Of a stretch of DNA of 64,000 nt, positions 56,987 through 64,000 are shown in pieces. How positions within the stretch are numbered: the first letter of the stretch is position 1; every line of letters starts with the position of its first letter. The stretch lies in assembly GCF_009996735.1 (NCBI RefSeq), contig NZ_JAACYI010000016.1:1-64000 (forward strand). Direction: 5' to 3'. The notes under the pieces are model-generated. The model was given only the letters and a program-made list of their open reading frames with translations, ran no database searches and had not been told where the DNA came from. Position numbers and translations under genes: made by a program. This DNA is from Cellulomonas sp. APG4. GTDB taxonomy: Bacteria > Actinomycetota > Actinomycetes > Actinomycetales > Cellulomonadaceae.

Positions 56987-59550
56987 GGCGCGTCGCGCTG
57001 CGGGGGATCCGCAGCCACCTCGGCCGCTTCGCGCTCTCGGTCCTTGCGGTGCTGCTCGGCGTCGCCTTCGTCGCTGGGACCTTCTCGTTGCGGACGATGA
57101 TGTCGAGCACGTTCGGCGACCTGGTCGAGACCTCGATGGTGGGCGACGCGTACGTGCGCGGTGGTGAGGCAGTGGGCTCGGGCGAGCCGACCGGCCCGAT
57201 GGGCGGCCAGCAGCGCACGCGGATCCCGCTCGACCTGGTCGACGAGCTCGCGGCGGTCGACGGCGTCGAGGCCGCGATCCCGGACATCACCGGCCCGATC
57301 GTGCTCGTGGGGCCCGACGGCACCGCGGTGATGAGCGGGGGCGGCGCCCCGAGCTTCGCGCTCGCGCTGCATCCCGACGAGCCCGCGGCCTGGGTCGAGG
57401 CCGGCCGGGCGCCCGAGGGGCCCGACGAGGTCGCGCTCGAGTCGGCGACCCTCGAGGCCTCGGGGTTCGCGGTCGGCGACACGACGTCGGTCGTGCTCGG
57501 TGACGGGGTGCGTCAGGTCGAGGTGGTCGGCGAGGTGGGCTTCGGAGCGCCCGTGGCCGGCGCGACCATCGTCTTCCTCGACGTCACGACCGCCACCGAG
57601 GCCTACGCCGCCGACGGCACCGTCGCCACGGTCGCGGTGCACGCGGCCGAGGGCCTCGACGAGCAGGAGGTCGTGCGGCGGGTCGAGCAGGCGCTCGGCG
57701 CCGGTGACGTGGTGGACCCGGCCGCCGTGGAGGTGCTCACGGGTGAGGACGTGCGGGCCGAGACCCGCGCGGAGATCGAGAGCGCTCTGGGCTTCGTCTC
57801 GACGTTCCTGCTGGTCTTCGCCGCGATCGCGTTGTTCGTGGGGGCGTTCATCATCGCGAACACCTTCCAGATGATCGTGCGGCAGCGTCAGCGCGAGCTC
57901 GCGATGCTGCGCGCCCTCGGCGCCTCGCCCACGCAGGTGCTGGCGTCGATCCTCGGTCAGGCCGCGGTGGTCGGCGTGCTCGGCTCGGCGCTCGGCGTCG
58001 GGGCGGGCGTGGCCCTCGTCGCCGGGCTGCGTGCGCTGTTCGCGTCGATGGGAATGGAGCTCTCGGGCCGCATCCCGGTGGACGGCTTCACCGTGCTCGT
58101 CTCGGTGCTGGTCGGCACCGTCGTGTCCGTCGTGGCCGCTGCCGTACCGGCGCGCCGTGCGGCGCTCACGCCGCCCGTCGAGGCCATGCGCGAGGAGGTC
58201 GTGGTGGCCGACCGCGCGAGCGTGCTGCGCGCGGTCGCGGGCGGTCTGCTCGTGGTGGCCGGCGCGTCGGCCGTGCTCGTGGCTGCCTTCGCGCCCGCGG
58301 GGCTCGCCGTGGACGAGCCCGGTCCGCTGCTCGGAGCAGGTGCGGGTGCCGTGGTGATCGGCCTGCTGCTGCTCGCGCCGACGCTCGTGCCACCCGCGCT
58401 CGCGGTGCTGGCCGCTCCGGCTGTCGCGGCGCTGCGGCCGCTCGGGGGCCTCGCGCGGGGCAACGTGACGCGCAACCCGCGACGCACCGCGAGCACGTCG
58501 GGGGCCCTCATGATCGGGATGGCCCTGGTGGGTGCCGCGGCCGTCATCGCCGCGTCGACCCAGGCCTCGACGCGCACCATCGTCGAGGAGGAGGCCACCG
58601 CGGACTTCCTGCTGCAGTCGGCCACGCTCGCGGTCCCCGACGAGCTCGTGGCCCAGGTCGCCGCGATCGACGGCGTCGAACGGGCCGACGCGCTGCGCGT
58701 GGGCTCCGTGACCGCGGACGGCGAGGGCGTGAGCGCCATCGGCGTCCCCGCGGGTCTCTTCGGCGCGTCGCTCGAGGTCGAGGTGGTCGACGGCGACCTC
58801 GCGAGCCTCGCCGACGGCCGCGCCGCGGTCCAGCGGCAGGCTGCCGAGGACAACGACTGGGCGGTGGGGGACGCGCTGACGGTCACCGGTGCGCTCGGGG
58901 AGCGCGACGTCGTCGTGGGGGCGGTCATCGACTCGCGCGCCGTCGGTGTGCCGCTCGTGCTGCCGCAGGACTCGTTCGCCGAGCTGGTGCCCGCGGCCGA
59001 GGGCGCCGTGCAGACGCTGTTCGTGGTGGCGCAGGACGGCGTCGCGGCGTCCGGGCTGCGTGACGCGCTCACCGACGTGGCCGCACCGTACGTGGTGGTG
59101 TCCGTGATGGACCGCGAGGAGTTCGCGGACGAGCTCGCTGCCCAGGTGGACCAGATCCTCGTGATCCTCTACGCGCTCCTGGGGCTGTCGATCGTGATCG
59201 CGGTGCTCGGGATCGTCAACACGCTCGCCCTGTCCATCGCCGAGCGCACGAGGGAGATCGGGCTGCTGCGCGCCGTCGGGCTGGGCAGGCTCCAGCTCGC
59301 GACGGTCGTGACGATCGAGTCGGTGCTCACGGCGGTGCTCGGCACGGTGCTGGGCGTCGCCGTGGGTGCGGGGCTCGCGGCCACGCTGCCGTCGGTCTAC
59401 GAGGACGAAGGGCTGAGCACGCTGGTGGTCCCGTGGTCGCAGCTGGGCGTGGTGCTCGCGCTCGCGGTCGTGGTCGGCGTGCTGGCGGCGGTGTGGCCCG
59501 CGATCAGGGCCGCGCGCATGGACGTGCTCGACGCCGTCTCCTACGAGTGA
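56983..59550 (+). CDS. ABC exporter permease with two FtsX/MacB domains
   Basis: 855 residues, GTG start overlapping the ATPase stop by 4 bases. An N-terminal helix (FALSVLAVLLGVAFVAGTFS) leads to an extracellular MacB-type domain (about 40-265), then three helices including FLLVFAAIALFVGAFIIANT with QRQRELAMLRALGASPTQV, the FtsX coupling segment. A second N-terminal-like helix, extracellular domain and FtsX unit follow, ending with LSIVIAVLGIVNTLALSIAE and REIGLLRAVGLGRLQLATV. The fused double permease is usual in actinobacteria. Confidence 0.92.
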   Translation: MRRVALRGIRSHLGRFALSVLAVLLGVAFVAGTFSLRTMMSSTFGDLVETSMVGDAYVRGGEAVGSGEPTGPMGGQQRTRIPLDLVDELAAVDGVEAAIPDITGPIVLVGPDGTAVMSGGGAPSFALALHPDEPAAWVEAGRAPEGPDEVALESATLEASGFAVGDTTSVVLGDGVRQVEVVGEVGFGAPVAGATIVFLDVTTATEAYAADGTVATVAVHAAEGLDEQEVVRRVEQALGAGDVVDPAAVEVLTGEDVRAETRAEIESALGFVSTFLLVFAAIALFVGAFIIANTFQMIVRQRQRELAMLRALGASPTQVLASILGQAAVVGVLGSALGVGAGVALVAGLRALFASMGMELSGRIPVDGFTVLVSVLVGTVVSVVAAAVPARRAALTPPVEAMREEVVVADRASVLRAVAGGLLVVAGASAVLVAAFAPAGLAVDEPGPLLGAGAGAVVIGLLLLAPTLVPPALAVLAAPAVAALRPLGGLARGNVTRNPRRTASTSGALMIGMALVGAAAVIAASTQASTRTIVEEEATADFLLQSATLAVPDELVAQVAAIDGVERADALRVGSVTADGEGVSAIGVPAGLFGASLEVEVVDGDLASLADGRAAVQRQAAEDNDWAVGDALTVTGALGERDVVVGAVIDSRAVGVPLVLPQDSFAELVPAAEGAVQTLFVVAQDGVAASGLRDALTDVAAPYVVVSVMDREEFADELAAQVDQILVILYALLGLSIVIAVLGIVNTLALSIAERTREIGLLRAVGLGRLQLATVVTIESVLTAVLGTVLGVAVGAGLAATLPSVYEDEGLSTLVVPWSQLGVVLALAVVVGVLAAVWPAIRAARMDVLDAVSYE

Positions 59551-59655
59551 GGCCGAGCCCGGGAGCGCGTGAGCACGAGGTGAGCCGCGTGGGCGGGCGC
59601 GCGTAGGGTCGCCCGTGACGGGCAGCGCGCCCGTCGACGACGCCTGGAGGAGCGC

Positions 59656-60660
59656 ATGGCACAGGGTCTGACCGTCGGCTACGCGGCGATGCTCGAGCAG
59701 TTCCATCCCACCGAGGTGGTCGAGCTGTCCGCGCTCGCCGAGCAGCACGGCTTCAGCGGTGTCATGGCCGCGGACCACTTCCAGCCGTGGGTGCCGCAGC
59801 AGGGCCAGAGCGCGTTCGTCTGGAACGTCCTGGCGGCGCTGGGCGAGCGCACCCGCGGCGACCTGGGCCCCGGGGTCACGGCGCCCACGTTCCGGTGGCA
59901 CCCGGCGATGGTCGCGCAGGCGTCGGCGACGCTCGCCGCCATGTACCCCGGGCGGCACTGGCTCGGCCTGGGCTCGGGCGAGGCGCTCAACGAGCACGTC
60001 GTCGCGGGCTACTGGCCCGAGGCGCCGGAGCGGATCAACCGGATGTTCGAGGCCATCGAGATCATCACCAAGCTCTTCCGCTCGGGGATCGACGGCAAGG
60101 ACGTCAAGCACAGCGGGACCTTCTACAAGCTCGAGTCCACGCGGCTGTGGACGATGCCCGAGGTCCCGCCCGAGATCCTCGTCGCGACGGCTGGCCCGGT
60201 GACGGCCCGGCGCACCGGACGGCACGCCGACGGGATCATCACCGTGGGCGCCCCGCTCGAGAAGATCTCGGGCCTGTTCGACAGGTTCGCCGCCGGCGCG
60301 CGTGAAGCCGGCAAGGACCCGGACACCATGCCGAAGGTGCTCCAGGTGCACCTCTCGTGGGCCGAGACCGACGAGCAGGCGCTCGCGAACGCGATGACCG
60401 AGTGGCCCAACGGCGGCATGAAGTTCCCCAAGGCCGACATCCGCTCGCCGCACGACTTCGAGCAGATGGCCAAGCTCGTGCGGCCCGAGGACTTCGAGGG
60501 CCGCATGGTGATCTCGGCGGACCCGGACGTGCACCGCGCGGCCCTGCAGAAGTACGTCGACCTGGGCTTCGACCGCATCTACCTGCACAACGTCGGCCGT
60601 AACCAGCGCGAGTGGATCGAGGTCTTCGGCCGCGACGTGCTCCCGAAGCTCGTGCGGTGA
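59656..60660 (+). CDS. F420-dependent glucose-6-phosphate dehydrogenase family protein
   Basis: 334 residues with GGAGGAGCGC before the ATG. It has the luciferase-like TIM-barrel pattern of FGD enzymes: [52 protein letters not shown] and [15 protein letters not shown], with DHFQPW and GSGEALNE closely matching mycobacterial Fgd. It should use deazaflavin F420; whether it acts on glucose-6-phosphate or another substrate is uncertain. The cofE gene overlaps its stop, supporting an F420 role. Confidence 0.88.
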   Translation: MAQGLTVGYAAMLEQFHPTEVVELSALAEQHGFSGVMAADHFQPWVPQQGQSAFVWNVLAALGERTRGDLGPGVTAPTFRWHPAMVAQASATLAAMYPGRHWLGLGSGEALNEHVVAGYWPEAPERINRMFEAIEIITKLFRSGIDGKDVKHSGTFYKLESTRLWTMPEVPPEILVATAGPVTARRTGRHADGIITVGAPLEKISGLFDRFAAGAREAGKDPDTMPKVLQVHLSWAETDEQALANAMTEWPNGGMKFPKADIRSPHDFEQMAKLVRPEDFEGRMVISADPDVHRAALQKYVDLGFDRIYLHNVGRNQREWIEVFGRDVLPKLVR

Positions 60661-61439
60661 CGCGTCGCCTCCAGGTGTGGGCGCCCGACGGCGTCCCCGA
60701 GGTCAGGCCCGGGGACGACCTGACGGCTCTCGTCGGGGACGCGCTCGTACGCGACGGGGGCGTGCGTGACGGCGACGTCGTCGTCGTGACCTCGAAGGTC
60801 GTCTCCAAGGCCGAGGGGCGCGTGGTCGCGGCCGCCGACCGCGAGCAGGCGATCACCGACCAGACGGTGCGCGTGGTCGCGCGCCGCGAGCGTCCCGACG
60901 GCCCGCCCTTGCGCATCGTCGAGAACCCGCTGGGCCTCGTGATGGCCGCCGCCGGGGTCGACGCGAGCAACACGCCCGAGGGGACGGTCCTGCTGCTCCC
61001 AGAGGATCCGGACGCGAGCGCGCGCCGTCTGCGCGCCGGGCTGCGGGCACGGCTCGGTGTCGACGTCGCGGTGGTCGTCACGGACACGGTGGGGCGGCCG
61101 TGGCGCGAGGGCCTCACGGACATCGCGATCGGTGCCGCAGGGCTCACCGTCCTCGAGGACCTGCGCGGCTCGGTCGACACGCACGGCCGCAGCCTGGTGG
61201 TGACCACCACGGCGATCGCGGACGAGGTCGCAGCCGCGAGCGAGCTGGTGCGCGGCAAGACGGAGGGCCGGCCGGTCGCCGTCGTGCGCGGCCTCGCCGA
61301 GCACGTGACGCCCGACGACGGCCCCGGCGCCCGCGCTCTCGTGCGTGCCGCGGAGCACGACCTCTTCCGCGAGGGCTCCACGGAGGCCTACCTCCGCGGC
61401 CACGCCGACGCCGAGGCCCGCCGCCCGCCGACCCCCTGA
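60657..61439 (+). CDS. cofE: Coenzyme F420-0:L-glutamate ligase
   Basis: 260 residues, GTG start overlapping the preceding stop by 4 bases. [40 protein letters not shown] and [20 protein letters not shown] are CofE/FbiB signatures. It adds the gamma-glutamyl tail to F420-0. In mycobacteria the equivalent FbiB is fused to an FMN-dependent reductase domain; here only the ligase part is present, ending with RRPPTP. Next to the F420-dependent dehydrogenase, so cofactor synthesis and use are coupled. Confidence 0.92.
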   Translation: MTRRLQVWAPDGVPEVRPGDDLTALVGDALVRDGGVRDGDVVVVTSKVVSKAEGRVVAAADREQAITDQTVRVVARRERPDGPPLRIVENPLGLVMAAAGVDASNTPEGTVLLLPEDPDASARRLRAGLRARLGVDVAVVVTDTVGRPWREGLTDIAIGAAGLTVLEDLRGSVDTHGRSLVVTTTAIADEVAAASELVRGKTEGRPVAVVRGLAEHVTPDDGPGARALVRAAEHDLFREGSTEAYLRGHADAEARRPPTP

Positions 61440-61449
61440 GCCCCTGGGA

Positions 61450-62028
61450 TCAGGCGCGGGCGCCCTTGGCCGCGGCCTTGGCGGCCTTCTTGGTCGCGCG
61501 GACCTCGAGGAGCGAGGCCTCGTCGGTGACGTCGGCGATCGAGCGACGCGCCTGGGGCTCGCCGTAGGCTCCCGCCACCTCGCGCCAGCCCTCGGGCTGC
61601 ACACCGCGCTGCTTGCCGAGCAGGGCCAGGAAGATCCGGGCCTTCTGCTCGCCGAAGCCGGGCAGTGCGCGCAGGCGGCGCAGCACCTCGCGGGCGTCCG
61701 GCTGGCCGCGTGTCCACAGCGCCGTCACGTCGCCGTCGTACTCGTCTGCGACGGCCCGCGCGACGGCCTGGATGCGGCCGGCCATCGAGCCCGGGTAGCG
61801 GTGCACGGCCGGCGGCACGGCGCAGAGCCGCGCGAACTCCTCGGGATCGGCGGCGGCGACGGTGGCCGGGTCGAGCGAGCCGAGGCGCTCACGCACCTTG
61901 AGAGGACCGGCGAACGCGCTCTCCATCGGGAACTGCTGGTCGAGCAGCATCCCGAGCAGCAGGGCGAACGGGTCCGTGTCGAGCAGCGTGTCCGCCGCGT
62001 CGTCGCCGGTGAGCCAGAGCGGTGCCAT
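61450..62028 (-). CDS. HhH-GPD-type DNA glycosylase-like protein
   Basis: 192 residues from the ATG at 62028, where WLTGDDAADTLL resembles family starts; a GTG at 62064 would add 12 residues. The fold contains LLLGMLLDQQFPMESAFAGP, REVLRRLRALPGFGEQKARI (helix-hairpin-helix, LPGFGxxKA) and a Lys/Ala tail. It resembles endonuclease III/MutY superfamily proteins of actinobacteria annotated as HhH-GPD base-excision repair proteins. I see no iron-sulfur cluster cysteines. The damaged base recognised is unknown. Confidence 0.85.
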   Translation of the reverse strand: MAPLWLTGDDAADTLLDTDPFALLLGMLLDQQFPMESAFAGPLKVRERLGSLDPATVAAADPEEFARLCAVPPAVHRYPGSMAGRIQAVARAVADEYDGDVTALWTRGQPDAREVLRRLRALPGFGEQKARIFLALLGKQRGVQPEGWREVAGAYGEPQARRSIADVTDEASLLEVRATKKAAKAAAKGARA

Positions 62029-62097
62029 GGGCCCATCGTGCACCACCACGACGGGCGCCGACACGACGCAGCTGTCGAGACGCCTACCGGGGCGGTC

Positions 62098-62874
62098 TCA
62101 GGAGCGCGGCGCGAAGGTGAGCACGGGGCGGCCGGTCTCGGGGTGCTCGAGGACGAGGCAGCGCACGCCGTAGACCGGCTCGACCACCTCGGGCCGCAGC
62201 ACCTCCGCGACGTCTCCGGCCGCCACCACGCGACCGCCGTGCAGCAGCACGACGTGGTCGCAGGCGGCCGCCGCGAGGTTGAGGTCGTGCAGGGCCGCGA
62301 GCACCGTGACCCCGCGCCGGGTGAGGTCGGTCAGCACCGCGAGCGTGTCGAGCTGTGCGTGCACGTCGAGGTGGTTCGTGGGCTCGTCGAGGAGCAGCAG
62401 CCGTGGCTCCTGCGCGAGAGCACGCGCGAGGTGCACCCGTTGGCGCTCGCCACCCGAGAGCGTCGTGAGGGGTCGCTCGGCGAAGTGCGCGACCCCGGCC
62501 TCGGTGAGCGCGGCGTCGACGACGTCGGCGTCGCGCGGCCCCGGCCCGCCCCAGCGCGACCCGTGCGGGGTGCGGCCGAGCGCGACGGCGTCGTGCACGG
62601 TGAGGGGCGCGTGCGTGCTCGCCTCCTGCTCGACGAGCGCGACCACGCGTGCGCGGTCACGCCGCCGCAGCGCGAGCAGGTCGTCAGCGTCGAGGATCAC
62701 ACGACCGTGCTCGGGCTCGAGCACGCCCGCCACGAGGCGCAGCAGGGTCGACTTCCCCGCACCGTTGGGACCGAGCACGCCCGTGAGGGCGCCCGTGGGC
62801 GGGGTGCAGTCGACGCCGTCGACGATCAACCGTCCGTCGACGCCCCAGGCGAGCCGGTCGAGTCGCAGGCTCAT
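62098..62874 (-). CDS. ABC importer ATPase, iron-chelate/haem/cobalamin type
   Basis: 258 residues. Walker A GPNGAGKST, Q-loop LVEQEASTHAPLTVHDAVAL, signature LSGGERQRVHLARAL, Walker B LLLLDEPTNHLDVHAQ and switch His LAALHDLNLAAA. This is the FecE/FepC/HmuV/BtuD class, powering uptake of siderophore-iron, haem or B12. Its ATG overlaps the permease stop by 4 bases. Confidence 0.92.
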   Translation of the reverse strand: MSLRLDRLAWGVDGRLIVDGVDCTPPTGALTGVLGPNGAGKSTLLRLVAGVLEPEHGRVILDADDLLALRRRDRARVVALVEQEASTHAPLTVHDAVALGRTPHGSRWGGPGPRDADVVDAALTEAGVAHFAERPLTTLSGGERQRVHLARALAQEPRLLLLDEPTNHLDVHAQLDTLAVLTDLTRRGVTVLAALHDLNLAAAACDHVVLLHGGRVVAAGDVAEVLRPEVVEPVYGVRCLVLEHPETGRPVLTFAPRS

Positions 62875-63905
62875 GCGAGGTCCCCGCTGCGGCGGCGGCG
62901 CTGCCACAGCAGGAGCGCGAACACGGGTGCGCCGAGGAACGCCGTGACGATGCCGACGGGCAGCTCGCGCGGCTCGAACGCGGTGCGCGCCGCGGTGTCG
63001 GCCCACACGAGAAAGGTCGCGCCGACGAGCGCGACGACCGGGAGGAGCCTGCGGTGCCCGGCTCCCACGAGCAGACGCACGGCGTGCGGGAGGATCAGCC
63101 CGACGAAGCCGATCGAGCCGCTGACCGCCACCAGGGCCCCGGTGAGCAGGGCGACGACGGTCAGCAACGTCCAGCGCGTGCGGGCCACGTGCACACCGAG
63201 CGCGCTCGCGGCGGTGTCGCCGAACGCGAACGCGTCGAGCGTGCGCCCGGATGCGGCGAGCCCGGTGCCGAGCACCAGGACGCCACCGCCGGCGATCGCG
63301 ACGGCGTCCCAGCCGGCACCCGCGAGCGAGCCCATGAGCCAGGCGAGGATCTCGCGGTAGGAGTCGCCCGTGGCCGACCAGAAGATGACGAACGACGTCG
63401 CCGCGGCGCACAGCTGTGCGACGGCCAGCCCCGCGAGGACCATGCGCGCGGGCGTGAGCGTGCCGAGCGACCCGGCGAGCGCCAGCGCGGCGGCCAGCGC
63501 GAGCACCGCCCCGACGAAGGCCGCCACGGGAAGCAGCACGGCGACGCCGAGCACGAGCACCGCGACCGCGCCGAGCGAGGCGCCCGAGGACAGGCCGAGC
63601 AGGTAGGGGTCAGCGAGCGGGTTGCGGGTCAGGCTCTGCATCACGGCTCCCGCGATCGCGAGCCCGGCGCCGACGGCCGCCGCGGTGAGCACGCGCGGCA
63701 AGCGCAGCTCCCACACGATCCCGTCGCGCAGCGCGCCGAGCGTGGGCTCGGGCCCGGTCGGGCCGCTCAGGAGTCCGCCGACGTGGTGGCCGACCGACCG
63801 CGCGACGTCGCCGGGGGACAGGTCCGCCGGGCCCACCGCGACGGCGACGAGCACCGACACCACGAGCGCTGCCGCCGCGAGCACGACGGCGACCCACGTG
63901 GGCAC
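62871..63905 (-). CDS. ABC importer permease, FecCD family (start may lie beyond the window)
   Basis: 344 residues from a GTG at 63905; the frame stays open to the window edge, so an upstream start is possible. FecCD hallmarks: LRLPRVLTAAAVGAGLAIAG, MQSLTRNPLADPYLLGLSSG, VALTGALVAVSGSIGFVGLILPH (conserved SGSIGFVGLILPH) and a final FLGAPVFALLLWQRRR. About ten membrane helices. It imports an iron-siderophore, haem or cobalamin with the ATPase behind it; the binding-protein gene is probably upstream, outside the window. Confidence 0.9.
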   Translation of the reverse strand: MPTWVAVVLAAAALVVSVLVAVAVGPADLSPGDVARSVGHHVGGLLSGPTGPEPTLGALRDGIVWELRLPRVLTAAAVGAGLAIAGAVMQSLTRNPLADPYLLGLSSGASLGAVAVLVLGVAVLLPVAAFVGAVLALAAALALAGSLGTLTPARMVLAGLAVAQLCAAATSFVIFWSATGDSYREILAWLMGSLAGAGWDAVAIAGGGVLVLGTGLAASGRTLDAFAFGDTAASALGVHVARTRWTLLTVVALLTGALVAVSGSIGFVGLILPHAVRLLVGAGHRRLLPVVALVGATFLVWADTAARTAFEPRELPVGIVTAFLGAPVFALLLWQRRRRSGDLA

Positions 63906-64000
63906 ACGCCCGCGGCCGGTCGGTCGCGGGCCGTGGCTCGGCGCGTGCGGCCCCGTCCCGCGTGGGGCCGTCGACCGCGCGGCGTGGGGCGTCGAGGTAC

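Overview
The window is very GC-rich chromosomal DNA with strong G/C third-position bias, many GTG starts, tightly packed operons with ATGA/GTGA overlaps, and TANNNT -10 boxes. Gene content points to a Gram-positive actinomycete: a mycothiol-reductase-like DsbA protein, F420-dependent dehydrogenase plus CofE, paired clpP1/clpP2, an Eis-type acetyltransferase, a truncated haemoglobin and an Rv2629-like protein. A secreted pectin lyase with a FIMAH tail and a sugar porter suggest a plant-polysaccharide degrader; Cellulomonas or a close relative in the Micrococcales is my best guess (inference). I see no prophage, insertion sequence, CRISPR array or rRNA operon.

Layout. 1-6.8 kb: the tail of a membrane GTPase, ssb, ettA and two further membrane GTPases. 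6.8-10.3 kb: a SMP-30 lactonase-like protein, a hotdog thioesterase and a divergent SDR operon. 10.3-14.7 kb: rhamnogalacturonan lyase and sugar porter behind an operator-rich promoter. 14.7-19 kb: topoisomerase IB, TesB, truncated globin, stand-alone PTS EIIB and EIIA, and an MscS channel. 19-24.6 kb: malQ, a small P-loop kinase-like protein, pepN. 24.7-33.8 kb: DsbA-like reductase, an unusual palindromic intergenic element, an FAD oxidoreductase, DUF6636-like protein, M13 peptidase, rpiB, Eis-like acetyltransferase, SpoIIE-type phosphatase and an alkyltransferase-like repair protein.

33.8-44.2 kb is a sulfur-assimilation region and the most interesting part. On the minus strand an SsuB-SsuA-SsuC-type importer, acetyl-CoA synthetase, MetY and a CoA-binding protein form one operon; cysK-cysE form another. 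I found that each is preceded by a short leader ORF with its own Shine-Dalgarno. The ssu leader is a 26-residue peptide with 7 Met and 3 Cys; the cysK leader is a 28-residue peptide ending in Cys-Cys-Cys-Arg. In both cases inverted repeats begin right after the leader stop codon. This looks like paired ribosome-mediated attenuation by sulfur amino acids. Acs in the first operon could recycle the acetate released by MetY and CysK.

44.2-50.4 kb holds tRNA-Gly(TCC), tRNA-Pro(TGG), tig-clpP1-clpP2-clpX and an Rv2629/Vms1-like protein, a protein quality-control block. 50.4-56 kb: long-chain acyl-CoA ligase, an unusual glyoxalase-deaminase fusion and valS. 56-64 kb: a MacB/FtsX-type ABC exporter, F420-dependent dehydrogenase with cofE, a HhH-GPD DNA glycosylase-like protein, and a FecCD/FecE-type metal-chelate importer running off the right edge.

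Many genes here (positions listed in the findings) have a -10 hexamer exactly 6-7 bases before the start codon, suggesting leaderless mRNAs are common. All functional assignments come from reading the translated sequence and from family knowledge; no database search was run.
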